From: Ruegeria haliotis | GTDB lineage: Bacteria; Pseudomonadota; Alphaproteobacteria; Rhodobacterales; Rhodobacteraceae | Direction of reading: 5' to 3' | Assembly (NCBI RefSeq): GCF_013377785.1 | Contig: NZ_JABXWT010000003.1 | Coordinates: 178,958-242,957 of the forward strand | DNA length: 64,000 nt | Shown here: piece by piece, positions 34,661 through 43,013 of the stretch | Position numbering within the stretch: position 1 is the stretch's first letter | Layout: every line of letters starts with the position of its first letter | The notes under the pieces: model-generated | Database searches by the model: none | Told to the model about the DNA's origin: nothing | What the model saw: only the letters and a program-made list of their open reading frames with translations | Position numbers and translations under genes: made by a program

Positions 34661-35212
34661 CTATTCTTGCGGCGCAACACTGACAGGTTCGACCGGAGCA
34701 ATCTCCGCATCATGCTCTATTTTCGCGTCATGCATAACGGACGGTATTTGGGGCACAATTGAGATTGTGAGCCCCAGCAAAGCGCAAAAGATGGCCGTTT
34801 TCAAAAACCGGGAATTTCCAGCAAGAAGTTTATCATTGGCCAATGAATGCTTGTCATTGAAGTCGCCAAGTTCCTTAAGAACAGCAGAATAATCGATGTT
34901 CTTCTCCATATCATCGCCAAGATCATTGAATTGAGCGCCTGGGGAATAGAAATCCACGGGCCGCGCGCTGTAAGCAGACAAGCCTGCTGCGATGACCAGA
35001 AAGACTGCGCCAACGATAAGTGCGATAGGGGCGTGCGCATCTGTGGCCAACCCACACAATACTGCGGCGGCTGCGACGGATAATCCTGCAAATCCCATGG
35101 CGCGCCCATCAGCAGCAAGGGCGGAAGTAAACTGCGATTCAAGCCGGCGTTCACTAAGCCGATAGGCCTCAGCGAAGACTAAATTTCGGTTGTCATCGTC
35201 CTTCTTTGACAC
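34661..35212 (-). CDS. Multi-pass membrane protein, putative membrane component
   Basis: A 183-residue protein with hydrophobic segments at GFAGLSVAAAAVLCGLA, PIALIVGAVFLVIAAGL and FLKTAIFCALLGLTISIV, separated by a soluble stretch (about residues 85-135), and acidic ends. It stands first in the set, 81 bp upstream of the TIR gene and on its strand, so it may be cotranscribed. No TIR, caspase or SAVED domain is present. It could be a membrane effector or an anchor for the other two products. It is not part of the reported TIR-caspase pair as I know it. Confidence 0.65.
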   Translation of the reverse strand: MSKKDDDNRNLVFAEAYRLSERRLESQFTSALAADGRAMGFAGLSVAAAAVLCGLATDAHAPIALIVGAVFLVIAAGLSAYSARPVDFYSPGAQFNDLGDDMEKNIDYSAVLKELGDFNDKHSLANDKLLAGNSRFLKTAIFCALLGLTISIVPQIPSVMHDAKIEHDAEIAPVEPVSVAPQE

Positions 35213-35388
35213 AACGCACGCTCCGTTTCAGAATCGAAAGGATAATCAATATCACATCTATGCACCATGAAGTTAACCATGCGGACGCACCAGAACCCGC
35301 AGACACTAAATTACTGGTTTTTACTTGAGAATAGCGCCAAGGTTCCTCAATGTAATTTAGGAATAGATGCGAAATTGGAGAATTCCGC

Positions 35389-35523
35389 GTGGCTAAAGAA
35401 CCCGACCCAATCATAAAAGGCCGCAGCGGCGCTATGAACGAAGGCAAGTCTCCACCGGCCAAACCTAAGCCACGACCTAAGCCTCCTGCCAAACCTCCAA
35501 AAAACACAAGGAAAAGCAAATGA
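35389..35523 (+). CDS. Pro/Lys-rich micro-ORF A (44 residues)
   Basis: GTG at 35389 with TTGGAGA 9 bp upstream. The peptide reads AKEPDPIIKGRSGAMNEGKS, then alternating PxKP units and a basic end. Composition is low-complexity and charged (Pro, Lys, Arg). It diverges from the membrane/TIR/caspase genes. It overlaps a second micro-ORF of like composition by the ATGA motif, which supports translation. No family is recognized. Confidence 0.4.
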   Translation: MAKEPDPIIKGRSGAMNEGKSPPAKPKPRPKPPAKPPKNTRKSK

Positions 35524-35582
35524 TGGTCCGTGAACCACGCCCGGTCAAAAAAGAAGACGGTGGCCCTAAGCCTGGAGCCTAA
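35520..35582 (+). CDS. Pro/Lys-rich micro-ORF B (20 residues)
   Basis: Starts at the ATG at 35520, sharing four bases with the stop of micro-ORF A (ATGA), and reads MMVREPRPVKKEDGGPKPGA. It is similar in character to A. Too short to call on its own. Confidence 0.3.
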   Translation: MMVREPRPVKKEDGGPKPGA

Positions 35583-35929
35583 GGTTCGCTTTCGAAAGGG
35601 TTGAATCGTATTGTGCGGATGAAGCGAATGACTACTCCCTGCAGTAAGTGCTGGAATCCAAGGCCTGCTTTGCACTGCTAGCTGCCTAATGCACTGACAG
35701 CATCCAAGTTCGACAGAAAAGGCAGCAAAGGGCTCTTTTGTCCAATTGAGATGACGAGACGCGGCGCTGACGCACAAACTTAATGGCAATGCTGCAATGC
35801 TATGTGAAATTGCTGAACGACCATGCTCTGCGCGTTAGAATGCCGCTCAGCACTTACTCTCTGCCAACAATGGCTTAGCACTTTCGCTACCTTGTATTCG
35901 TGCGAAAGCATTTGAGGCTACGCGAGGCG
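35583..35929. other. Gap with no gene seen
   Basis: About 350 bp of AT-rich sequence after the micro-ORFs. No RNA, repeat or convincing reading frame is visible. Confidence 0.4.
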
Positions 35930-36433
35930 TCAAAACAACAGTTCTTGGAACTCAAGCCAAGCTTGCCCGTCCCTGTATGTTTTTGAGTATTCGACCCTGC
36001 TGTTGGTGCTATTCGACCAAGTCGCGCGACCTATGCATGTGACTTCCTTTGGCGACTGAGACTCCGTCGATATGTTCACGAGGGCCTGCATCGTGACACC
36101 ACTATTCTGAATTGCATGCTCTTTGGAAAGCGCCATGACTTCATCGTGGATACTCTCGCAATCCAGATCGCCGACTTCAAAATCCATTTGTCGCAAGAGG
36201 TCCGTGACCATTTCAACAGGGTTTGGCGGCTCACCTTGGGACAACCAGTTCAAGCCATAAGTCAAGATAAAGCTCACGACCACGAAACCCGCCACTACCC
36301 TCACAAGCTCATGTGCAGTGCTTTTCGTAGATACATTGTCTTCAATCGCATGTTGCGGTGCGCCGCAGTTGGGACAGGCTGCGGCCTGGTCGGAGATTTT
36401 TGCTTCGCATTCGTAGCAGGTTGTTAAGGCCAT
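35930..36433 (-). CDS. Zinc-ribbon membrane protein
   Basis: A 167-residue protein. The N-terminal CYECEAKISDQAAACPNCG is a zinc ribbon of two CxxC pairs, then one membrane segment (VRVVAGFVVVSFILTYGL), then a ~100-residue soluble domain without a known family. Zinc-ribbon plus helix proteins of this shape are common as small stress or regulatory membrane proteins. Neighbours on the same strand are a small membrane protein and an exported protein, so they may be linked. Confidence 0.65.
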   Translation of the reverse strand: MALTTCYECEAKISDQAAACPNCGAPQHAIEDNVSTKSTAHELVRVVAGFVVVSFILTYGLNWLSQGEPPNPVEMVTDLLRQMDFEVGDLDCESIHDEVMALSKEHAIQNSGVTMQALVNISTESQSPKEVTCIGRATWSNSTNSRVEYSKTYRDGQAWLEFQELLF

Positions 36434-36556
36434 CGTTCACTACTCTTTTTATGTCTGAATTGACTGTTTGTTCGAGCCAGAGGTTTCTGCTAGTGCACCG
36501 TGGCAATCTTGGTTCGCATTTTCAGCGGGGTGCAGAACTTGAGGCTTGATCAATCC

Positions 36557-36594
36557 CGGCCGAGCACAAGTCACAATGCACCCTTGTGCTCGGC
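36557..36594. terminator. Strong hairpin, terminator of the 36.6-kb gene
   Basis: GGCCGAGCACAAG (36557-36569) pairs perfectly with CTTGTGCTCGGCC (36582-36594), 13 bp, loop 12. It lies downstream of the minus-strand gene that ends at 36613. No clear T-run follows on that strand. Confidence 0.6.
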
Positions 36595-36612
36595 CATTTC
36601 GTTGGTCAGTGG

Positions 36613-36798
36613 CTACTTGGCGGACAAAATCATCGCCATGCCGATCAGTGGACCTAGTATGAACTGGATTGAACAGATTATGCGGAACCAGCCGCTAATC
36701 TTATGACCATTGCTCTTCAACTGCATTCCACTGCGAAGCATAGATTGGCCCAAATAGAAACAGACCATCATGGCGGCCGCGCCGATTAAGAACTTCAT
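36613..36798 (-). CDS. Small membrane protein, 61 residues
   Basis: Two hydrophobic segments (LIGAAAMMVCFYLG and GWFRIICSIQFILGPLIGMAMIL) joined by a basic loop. No family is recognized. It is flanked by a strong hairpin and by the exported PGBD-like gene on the same strand. Confidence 0.5.
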   Translation of the reverse strand: MKFLIGAAAMMVCFYLGQSMLRSGMQLKSNGHKISGWFRIICSIQFILGPLIGMAMILSAK

Positions 36799-36861
36799 TT
36801 CGTATCCTGTTTTAGTGGGGTAGAAGGTTCGGACTAGATAAAGACCAGCAAGTATTGGGGT

Positions 36862-37512
36862 CTATTGAAGAACCAAAGCTGCACACACCTGCGAAAAATC
36901 AGGGTAGACAGGATCAGACACGCGTTTTTGCCCGGTCTGCACACCGAATTCGATCATTTCATCCATGCATGGGGCGATGCGTTCCGCGATCATCTGCAAC
37001 TGTCCGGACTGGATCAGGTGCTGAACTTGGGCATCGGATGAAATCAAAGCGGTGTAGTAGTTTGCGGCAGACGCGACTTTGATCTGGTAAGTTGCATGTC
37101 GCCAATCAGCGATCTTTGCGTCAAACGATAGGTGGTTTGCCAGCCAATTTGGCAAGCCGATACTCTCATCAGGCTCATCAGCTTCACCAAAAATGAGACC
37201 TTGTGCAGAACCAGCTATAATGAAGTCGAGGAAATGTTGTGCGTCGGTCTCCGTCTCTACCGAAACCTCCGTTCCAACCTCGTTCAACATAAACAACGCG
37301 GCCAATAGAGCCCGCTCAGTTCCAGCACCCCAGAGGCCGTCAATCTGCTGTAAGTACAAGTTCTGATGTTGAAGCTCAAATTGCGCCGTTTCGCGCGAAG
37401 TTTGGTCGAGGGAACGGTATGCAGTTTCTAGGTTGTGACGCTCCGTTGCTGTCTGAGCAGAGGCAATATTTGCGAAAGCAAGCAGAAGGAATGTAAGTAA
37501 ATTTCTCAGCAA
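36862..37512 (-). CDS. Exported protein with a peptidoglycan-binding-like repeat
   Basis: A 216-residue protein with a clear signal peptide (MLRNLLTFLLLAFANIASA, cut after ASA). The mature part contains LQQIDGLWGAGTERALLAAL, which resembles the core of the peptidoglycan-binding (PGBD) fold. The rest is helical, without catalytic residues I can name. It may bind the cell wall. Confidence 0.6.
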   Translation of the reverse strand: MLRNLLTFLLLAFANIASAQTATERHNLETAYRSLDQTSRETAQFELQHQNLYLQQIDGLWGAGTERALLAALFMLNEVGTEVSVETETDAQHFLDFIIAGSAQGLIFGEADEPDESIGLPNWLANHLSFDAKIADWRHATYQIKVASAANYYTALISSDAQVQHLIQSGQLQMIAERIAPCMDEMIEFGVQTGQKRVSDPVYPDFSQVCAALVLQ

Positions 37513-37595
37513 GTTAGGCAGCCTTATTCCAAAATGGGATTATTCTAACTTGGGATTATCAGGTCGCCAACGACTGATCAATACGGCACCTGACA

Positions 37596-37835
37596 TTGAA
37601 ATCCCTCAGAACCAGAGAGCATCAAATTTTGATAGCTGGCCTTAGAGAATCCAGGCTCCAAGCAGGATTGACTCAAGCTGCACTTGCTGAACGTTTAGGC
37701 ACGGTTCAGTCGTTCGTCGCCAAGACCGAAACGGGTGAAAGACGGATGGATGTGGTTGAATTTGCGAGGTGGGCAGACGCAACTACCGGCATTGATGCGT
37801 TCTGCAAAATACTTACCGAGATGGCAAAACCATAA
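37596..37835 (+). CDS. XRE family HTH protein, 79 residues
   Basis: Compact Cro/C1-type HTH: LRESRLQAGLTQAALAERLGTVQSFVAKTETGERRMDVVEF. It diverges from the exported protein gene. TGGGATTAT occurs twice upstream (37532-37560), the kind of short repeat such regulators bind. It probably controls adjacent cargo. Confidence 0.75.
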   Translation: MKSLRTREHQILIAGLRESRLQAGLTQAALAERLGTVQSFVAKTETGERRMDVVEFARWADATTGIDAFCKILTEMAKP

Positions 37836-38205
37836 ATATCACCGCGGTCACATTGCCAAAACACCGCGAAACATACCCGCATGCTTCGCAGCCTCACAAT
37901 TCTATTTCAGAAACTAGCATCGCTTCGAAAAGTAGCGTTACTACTGTATTCTTGATCAGCGTTGCGTGTCGCGACCATCTACTAGTTCAGCGTGATGTGC
38001 CACAGTTTATATCCTTCGGAGCGATGAATGGCAGTCTGCGTGTATGAAGTTTTTGCCGTCGATCCGACGTTGTTGATTGTGGTTAACGAGGCAATCTACA
38101 AAGATAGAGCAAGCCAAAGGCTTGAAACCCATGCAGTACTATTGGCGAGAAACACCAAACGCAAACGGGTTCAAGTCTGTCGAGGTTCTTCAATAGGAAT
38201 GCATT
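37836..38205. other. Gap before the 387-residue gene
   Basis: A 61-residue frame (38028-38213) ends 7 bp inside the next gene and has GGAG before its ATG, but lacks family character. No other feature is visible. Confidence 0.35.
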
Positions 38206-39369
38206 TTGATTGAGATTATTGACGCTGAGAGCGCTAGATCTTGGCTATCACAACAAGATCGACAAACTCGGGTTCGGTTTGTAGCACGTATGGCTCTAAG
38301 ATCATTTCCTGCAGCGATTGGGGAAGCGCCATTTGATCAAGAAAATACTCTACGGTTGTTGCACCACCTACTCATTGCTACCGTTGCTAGTTTCGATTTG
38401 GGCGCTGCTAGGAAAGCCGCACGCTTTGCGTTTGGTAGTGTGAGCTACGCAGGTTCGGCCCAACAGATTTACAATGATCAGTTGTTTTTTGCCTCACCGC
38501 ATCCAAGTCAAAATCAAGTTTTGTATGGAGATGAACAGCCACCGGCAGGATCTCTCAGAAGGGAAGTTGCCGAGAATGCAATTAGCAATGCTCTAGCTTG
38601 GGCAGTCGGCTTCAGTGAGCCAGACCCTTCAGTTGAATATGGGGGAGGTTTCTGGGAGTTGGCTTGGTTGGCTGGTGCTGAAAATGCGGCCAAACTAGCC
38701 AAATCAGACGTAGCGGCTTTAGGAGAGTGGCCCCCGCTATGGGACGTTAATGGACGCCCAAGTAGTGTCTTGGGTGACTACTCGAACCTGGATGATCTAG
38801 TTGTTTCTGACAAAGGCGTATGGGGGTTTTGGCTAAGATGGTTCAAGGCAATCCACGATGGCAAGCCTATGCCTTGGGAACTGAGCGGTTTGATTGCTTC
38901 AACGCTATCTGATCAAGATTGGAAATCGGGGCCCGCACACGTGGCTCGGGAGATAGAGAAAATCGAGGCTCTATTTTCTGTAAGGCAATCATTGTCTGAG
39001 CTAGAAAAAGACCGGACTGCAGTAATCTCTGACAGTCGGCTAGGGATAGGTGGAAACAACCCCCCCGAAGAAGTTGAGCTGCCATCTTCCTTACGAGAAA
39101 ACTATGCAATCATTTGGGCGGCGGTCGATGAAATCGCCGAACAAGCCGAGGCTGAGGAGCCGGACAAGTCATTAATTTTATCTACGTTAAAGAAGCTTAC
39201 GGATGCTTTGAAATCTTGCTTAAGTTGGGTGGGGCGGAAGGCTGATTTGGCAATTGATACAGCGATCAAGTGGAGCATTCCTGCGGCTGGCGGGTACTTT
39301 GTTCTCAACCCGAGTAAGTTTCAGGCATTGATTGAAGCAGTAAGAAACTGGAGTGCAACATTGCCATGA
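38206..39369 (+). CDS. Hypothetical protein, 387 residues
   Basis: I do not recognize the family. It starts at a TTG with AGGA 8 bp upstream; an ATG a few bases earlier runs straight to a stop. Residues ~1-270 look soluble and helical, with Trp-rich text (WELAWLAGAENAAKLAKS, WGFWLRWFKAIHDG). Residues ~290-360 are an acidic linker and helix (AEAEEPDKSLILSTLKKL), followed by a weakly hydrophobic end. It may be a novel defence effector or accessory of the cargo; the position in the island is the main hint. Confidence 0.55.
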   Translation: MIEIIDAESARSWLSQQDRQTRVRFVARMALRSFPAAIGEAPFDQENTLRLLHHLLIATVASFDLGAARKAARFAFGSVSYAGSAQQIYNDQLFFASPHPSQNQVLYGDEQPPAGSLRREVAENAISNALAWAVGFSEPDPSVEYGGGFWELAWLAGAENAAKLAKSDVAALGEWPPLWDVNGRPSSVLGDYSNLDDLVVSDKGVWGFWLRWFKAIHDGKPMPWELSGLIASTLSDQDWKSGPAHVAREIEKIEALFSVRQSLSELEKDRTAVISDSRLGIGGNNPPEEVELPSSLRENYAIIWAAVDEIAEQAEAEEPDKSLILSTLKKLTDALKSCLSWVGRKADLAIDTAIKWSIPAAGGYFVLNPSKFQALIEAVRNWSATLP

Positions 39370-39388
39370 TTTGAGCCGCGGTTGGTGT

Positions 39389-39570
39389 TTTACCGTAGAT
39401 CCGCACCAGCGCATCCAGCTCACGCGCAACACGTGCGCCGGAGATGCTGGTGTCAGCAATCAGGCACAGGTTTTCGCGGGTGCAATCGTCTATCAGCGCC
39501 AGAATGCGGAATTTCCGGGATGCCCCGAAGCTGTCAGCTAGGAAGTCCAGAGACCAGCGCGCATTGGGAT
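39389..39570 (-). pseudogene. IS3-type transposase fragment (rve core)
   Basis: The minus strand reads WSLDFLADSFGASRKFRILALIDDCTRENLCLIADTSISGARVARELDALVRIYGK, spanning the first catalytic Asp of an IS3-family orfB integrase core. Nothing else of the insertion sequence is present on either side and no inverted repeats are seen. It is a relic, and borders the 387-residue gene and the HEPN-like gene. Confidence 0.8.
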
Positions 39571-39665
39571 ACGCAGATGGCAGTTTTCCCACTGATTAGA
39601 TTGGCGTTGAAAGTAGAACTTTTTTCTTCGAGTGTCGGGCTGAAGTTTCCAGATGAGAATACAAG

Positions 39666-40247
39666 ATGTCTTACTTGATTGACGAAGAGCATTTGCCCGA
39701 TTTTTTTCCAACGCAGAACCATGATGCAGCCTTTTGGGAGGCGCTAGGGCGTACTGTCGCGACGTTTGGTTTCTTGGAAGACACATTGCGCCGCGCAATT
39801 TTCTTCTTTACCGGAACGGTGCCAGTTCCCGATGACAAGATAGCGACTGAAACGGATGACTGGATTGCCAAACTGGAAAAGGCATTGAGCGATCCTTTGG
39901 GGCCATTGACGGACGTCTTTATCAAGTCGGTCAAAGCCCATCCATCGAAACCTGTTGCAGACGTAGATCAACTTGAACAAAGGTTGAGGGATGGTGCTAA
40001 ACTGAGAAATGCACTCTGTCATGGGTCTTGGGGTTTGCCGAATGGCTCCGGCGCGTCTCGTTTGAAGTATATGGAGCGTAGGTCGAAAAAGTCGCTCATT
40101 GATCCGATAGACGTTGCCTTCTTGACCCAAGTTCAGACTGGCACTTGTGAGTTGATAATTGATGTAGTCAACTCGGTTACGATACTCGGATATGCCTTCC
40201 CGGGCACGAATGGACCCGGTGAGATTTTTTGGTCGGAAGAGAATTAG
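39666..40247 (+). CDS. HEPN-like protein
   Basis: A 193-residue soluble protein. LRDGAKLRNALCHGSW contains R114-N-A-L-C-H119, the R-x4-6-H motif of HEPN ribonucleases. The helical flanks (FLEDTLRRAIFFF and ELIIDVVNSVTILGYAF) fit the four-helix fold. HEPN proteins cut RNA in toxin-antitoxin and antiphage systems, so a solitary toxin-like effector is possible; no antitoxin partner adjoins it. The call rests on one motif and predicted helices. Confidence 0.5.
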   Translation: MSYLIDEEHLPDFFPTQNHDAAFWEALGRTVATFGFLEDTLRRAIFFFTGTVPVPDDKIATETDDWIAKLEKALSDPLGPLTDVFIKSVKAHPSKPVADVDQLEQRLRDGAKLRNALCHGSWGLPNGSGASRLKYMERRSKKSLIDPIDVAFLTQVQTGTCELIIDVVNSVTILGYAFPGTNGPGEIFWSEEN

Positions 40248-40495
40248 TCAGCAACACCCATCACTGTTTGTGATCCATTCTTGGCGGGAGTCTGCTAGTT
40301 GATCGGTAAATCAGAGACCGATTCTGGCAAGTTCTCAACGTCTCCCGAAAACCGGCCACTCAAGTGAAGCGCAGTATCAGGCAAAGTTAGGATCCAACCA
40401 GCCTTAGCTGCATAGCGTAGGAATGGCCGGTTTGAGCTCCATCAGGCCGTCCAACAAATATGATTATAGGCGAGGTATTACCCCCGCCTTGAATT

Positions 40496-41677
40496 TTAAC
40501 GTTTTGATTTCTTGCACCGTGAAGGCTTGCGCCAGTTAACGACAAACGGCCTATAGTTCTTAAGCTTTTTGTCATCTGCCAAGAACGTCTCAAACAGCGG
40601 ATAAACTCGATGCTCAAGCTCGATCATGGTGCCCGGTCTTTCTTTGTGCCAGCTCTCAAGTTTGGCGACGACACGCTTCCTGACAGCTACTCCATCGTTT
40701 ACGCCAAAGACTGTCTGCACAATCGGGAGCTTTGCCCCAAATTCAAACAAACGCAGATGATGGGGTAGTTTCAACCCGCGTGAATTGTATAAGCATCGCT
40801 CACCTTTACCGAACTTACGAGGATCAACCGCCTTTCCTTTGCAATGCGGTTTGAGCAGGTACCGTATAGCTCCACTTACATGACCTTCGATTTTGTCGAT
40901 TTTCTTGGAGTGAATTGGCAGTCTGGTGATCTTACTTTTAAAACCCTTAGCGCGCTTCTTGAGGACCTTAAGCTCTTTGGCATCGCGCCCCCAGCATATC
41001 AGGTGGGCGTGCAGAGAGATTGACTTACCTTTGCTCTCGAACGGGTAGTTCACAAAAGGGTGGACTTCGATCACTCCGACAGCATCGAAGGATGTATACG
41101 TGCGAATTGCCGACTGAACTTTTTCCTTGAATGCGCTCACCTCAAAGGTGCCACCGCGTTCGTTGACGTGGTGTTTGTCATCTACGATGGTTACCATGAA
41201 CATTTTCGAGTTGCGGTCGTATATCAACTTCGGAAGCAGTTTCTGAAATTCATCTATCAAAAGTCTGCCGAGTCTGTACCGTGCGTATACATCACACGCG
41301 GGCATGTGGTCGGCGAACAACTTTTTGCAGCCAGCGAGTGCTAAGAAATCGTCTTTGTTGGTGTTTTTAAACACGCGGTACTTAAAACACCGGTAGATGG
41401 TTTTTTTCTGCTTCTTGCAATCTTCGAGATGACGCTTTTTGCTGTGGTCAGCATCATTGTCATACTTGGGGAATTTCAGGACAGTCTCAGGATGGAAAGT
41501 GTCTATATCCTGTATAGAAGTGCCCTGTTTAGATAGTTTATCCCACTGTTTAGACTGTTTTTCAGTGTTCTTCATTCCCTTACAAGCATGACTGCATTTT
41601 TCCTTCTTCTCGCGCTGCTTCTTGGCCGTCCGTTTTAGTTCCGGTTTGGCCTTTGAGTTTTGGTTCTTAGATTTCAT
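40496..41677 (-). CDS. HUH replication endonuclease (Rep-like)
   Basis: A 393-residue basic protein. The HUH metal motif is HAH (223-225) in KGKSISLHAHLICWG, and the catalytic Tyr is Y273 in IRYLLKPH, spaced as in rolling-circle initiators. The first ~80 residues are Lys-rich and unstructured. It resembles the inovirus Gp2/YagK-like replication proteins found in satellites and integrated elements. It would nick an origin on the excised element and drive rolling-circle replication. The AlpA-like gene upstream on the same strand fits that role. Confidence 0.75.
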   Translation of the reverse strand: MKSKNQNSKAKPELKRTAKKQREKKEKCSHACKGMKNTEKQSKQWDKLSKQGTSIQDIDTFHPETVLKFPKYDNDADHSKKRHLEDCKKQKKTIYRCFKYRVFKNTNKDDFLALAGCKKLFADHMPACDVYARYRLGRLLIDEFQKLLPKLIYDRNSKMFMVTIVDDKHHVNERGGTFEVSAFKEKVQSAIRTYTSFDAVGVIEVHPFVNYPFESKGKSISLHAHLICWGRDAKELKVLKKRAKGFKSKITRLPIHSKKIDKIEGHVSGAIRYLLKPHCKGKAVDPRKFGKGERCLYNSRGLKLPHHLRLFEFGAKLPIVQTVFGVNDGVAVRKRVVAKLESWHKERPGTMIELEHRVYPLFETFLADDKKLKNYRPFVVNWRKPSRCKKSKR

Positions 41678-41873
41678 TGGTAGTAGCTTTCAGTGTCCGT
41701 CAGGCACGACTGAGACATCGGCCACACTGGCGACCGTTACGTCATTGTCTGAGACTGACTTGGGTTATCTGGTGCAAGCGGACCGGAAGCGCGTTGTTCC
41801 TCAGTGTTTCCGGTCAGCCTGCTACCAATTATCTACAACATTGCAGTTGTTGGGGTGTTCAATCGGTGCTGGT

Positions 41874-42197
41874 CTAGCTGTGCTCGCGACCTCGGGTACC
41901 AAAGTTGGTTTTCCAATCTCTGGATGTCTTGAGGCATTGATCAGCTTTGACAACATCCTCCCCAGTGAACTTTCGGTTCGATTGTGAGATGTAGTATTCA
42001 AGTCCTGCAACTGGATAACGGATAGCTTGGCCAAACTTCATCCAAGTCGGCCCTGTTCCGTTCGACCTACACTTCCTAAGCCATTGCACTGACATATTGA
42101 GGTAAGATGCGGCTTGCTTTTCCGACAAGAAAGCTGGAGCCAGCGCTCCCTTAGGTTTGACCTGGCAAACCTCTCCTAGTCCCATAGATTGGGTCAT
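41874..42197 (-). CDS. AlpA/MerR-like helix-turn-helix, excisionase candidate
   Basis: A 107-residue protein. LSEKQAASYLNMSVQWLRKCRSNGTGPTWMKFGQAIRYPVAGLEYYIS is the compact HTH of AlpA-type excisionases and regulators. It is encoded in the same direction as the HUH protein, about 200 bp upstream. It may act as an excision factor with the left-end integrase or as an activator of replication. The tail from about residue 75 is not conserved-looking. Confidence 0.75.
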   Translation of the reverse strand: MTQSMGLGEVCQVKPKGALAPAFLSEKQAASYLNMSVQWLRKCRSNGTGPTWMKFGQAIRYPVAGLEYYISQSNRKFTGEDVVKADQCLKTSRDWKTNFGTRGREHS

Positions 42198-42368
42198 TTC
42201 GATTTTCCTTCAGTGGTTAGAGGCTGGGTTGCCGATATAGAAATTGACACTCAGCCCTCCCAGTAAGGGTGACATACGCATCCTACAAAATCCACAGAAA
42301 GCGATCATGATTTAACCTTCATAATCAATAGGTTAGCTGAATTTGCCGAATCAGAGAAATTTGCTTGA

Positions 42369-42382
42369 GACTTTTAAAAGTC
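42369..42382. promoter_or_regulatory. 14-bp palindrome between divergent genes
   Basis: GACTTTTAAAAGTC is perfect and lies between the AlpA-like gene (minus) and the 42.4-kb gene (plus). Possible operator. Confidence 0.35.
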
Positions 42383-42427
42383 GCAATATAGTGGTGCTAA
42401 CTTAAATGTAGGATGATTGAGACTTCC

Positions 42428-42943
42428 ATGAGTACGCGCAACAAGAAACCCAATTGGTCATATTTCGACGTGAACGCAGTCCTTGTAGATTTTCCCGAAA
42501 GCACCGAAGAGTTCACTATTGTGATAGATGACATCTTGGTCGAAATTACTCAGATTGTAGAGTTCTACAAAGGTCTGAAAGAAGAGATGGGGTTGCCGCC
42601 CATCTATCACGCCAAAAGTGTGTTGAAGCGGCTAGTTTATCAGTTGGTTGACGAGTGTCACAACGCTGGTTGGGTTTCAGCCCTAAAAGAAGAAATGGAA
42701 CGTCGGGTCGTAGCTAACGGCGGTCGCTTTCGAAAGGATTCCGAAGAAGATGACTTGAGAACTGTTTTCTATATGTGTTTACGGGGCCTAGACCCCAATC
42801 AAAAATGGGTAAAGTCCGGAGAAGCAAGCCGCCTCGCAAAACAGTTGTCATACGCTCATGAGTATGAAGTACCACAAGAGTACCTCATTGGATTCACCTA
42901 CCAATATGGTGGTGATGAAGTGATTACGTTCGTAAGTAGCTAG
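42428..42943 (+). CDS. Hypothetical protein, 171 residues
   Basis: Soluble protein from the ATG at 42428 (MSTRNKKPNWSYFDVNAVLVDF). No family is recognized. It is helical and acidic, with LVYQLVDECHNAGWVSALKEEMERR and TFVSS at the end. It is the last plus-strand gene before the DUF3768 gene at the right end of the element. It may be an accessory of replication or defence. Confidence 0.5.
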   Translation: MSTRNKKPNWSYFDVNAVLVDFPESTEEFTIVIDDILVEITQIVEFYKGLKEEMGLPPIYHAKSVLKRLVYQLVDECHNAGWVSALKEEMERRVVANGGRFRKDSEEDDLRTVFYMCLRGLDPNQKWVKSGEASRLAKQLSYAHEYEVPQEYLIGFTYQYGGDEVITFVSS

Positions 42944-43013
42944 CGCGGACGGCACTTTAGCTTACGCAAAAGGAATTAGGCTCGCCTCCTTGATTGGAAA
43001 CGAGCCATATGAG

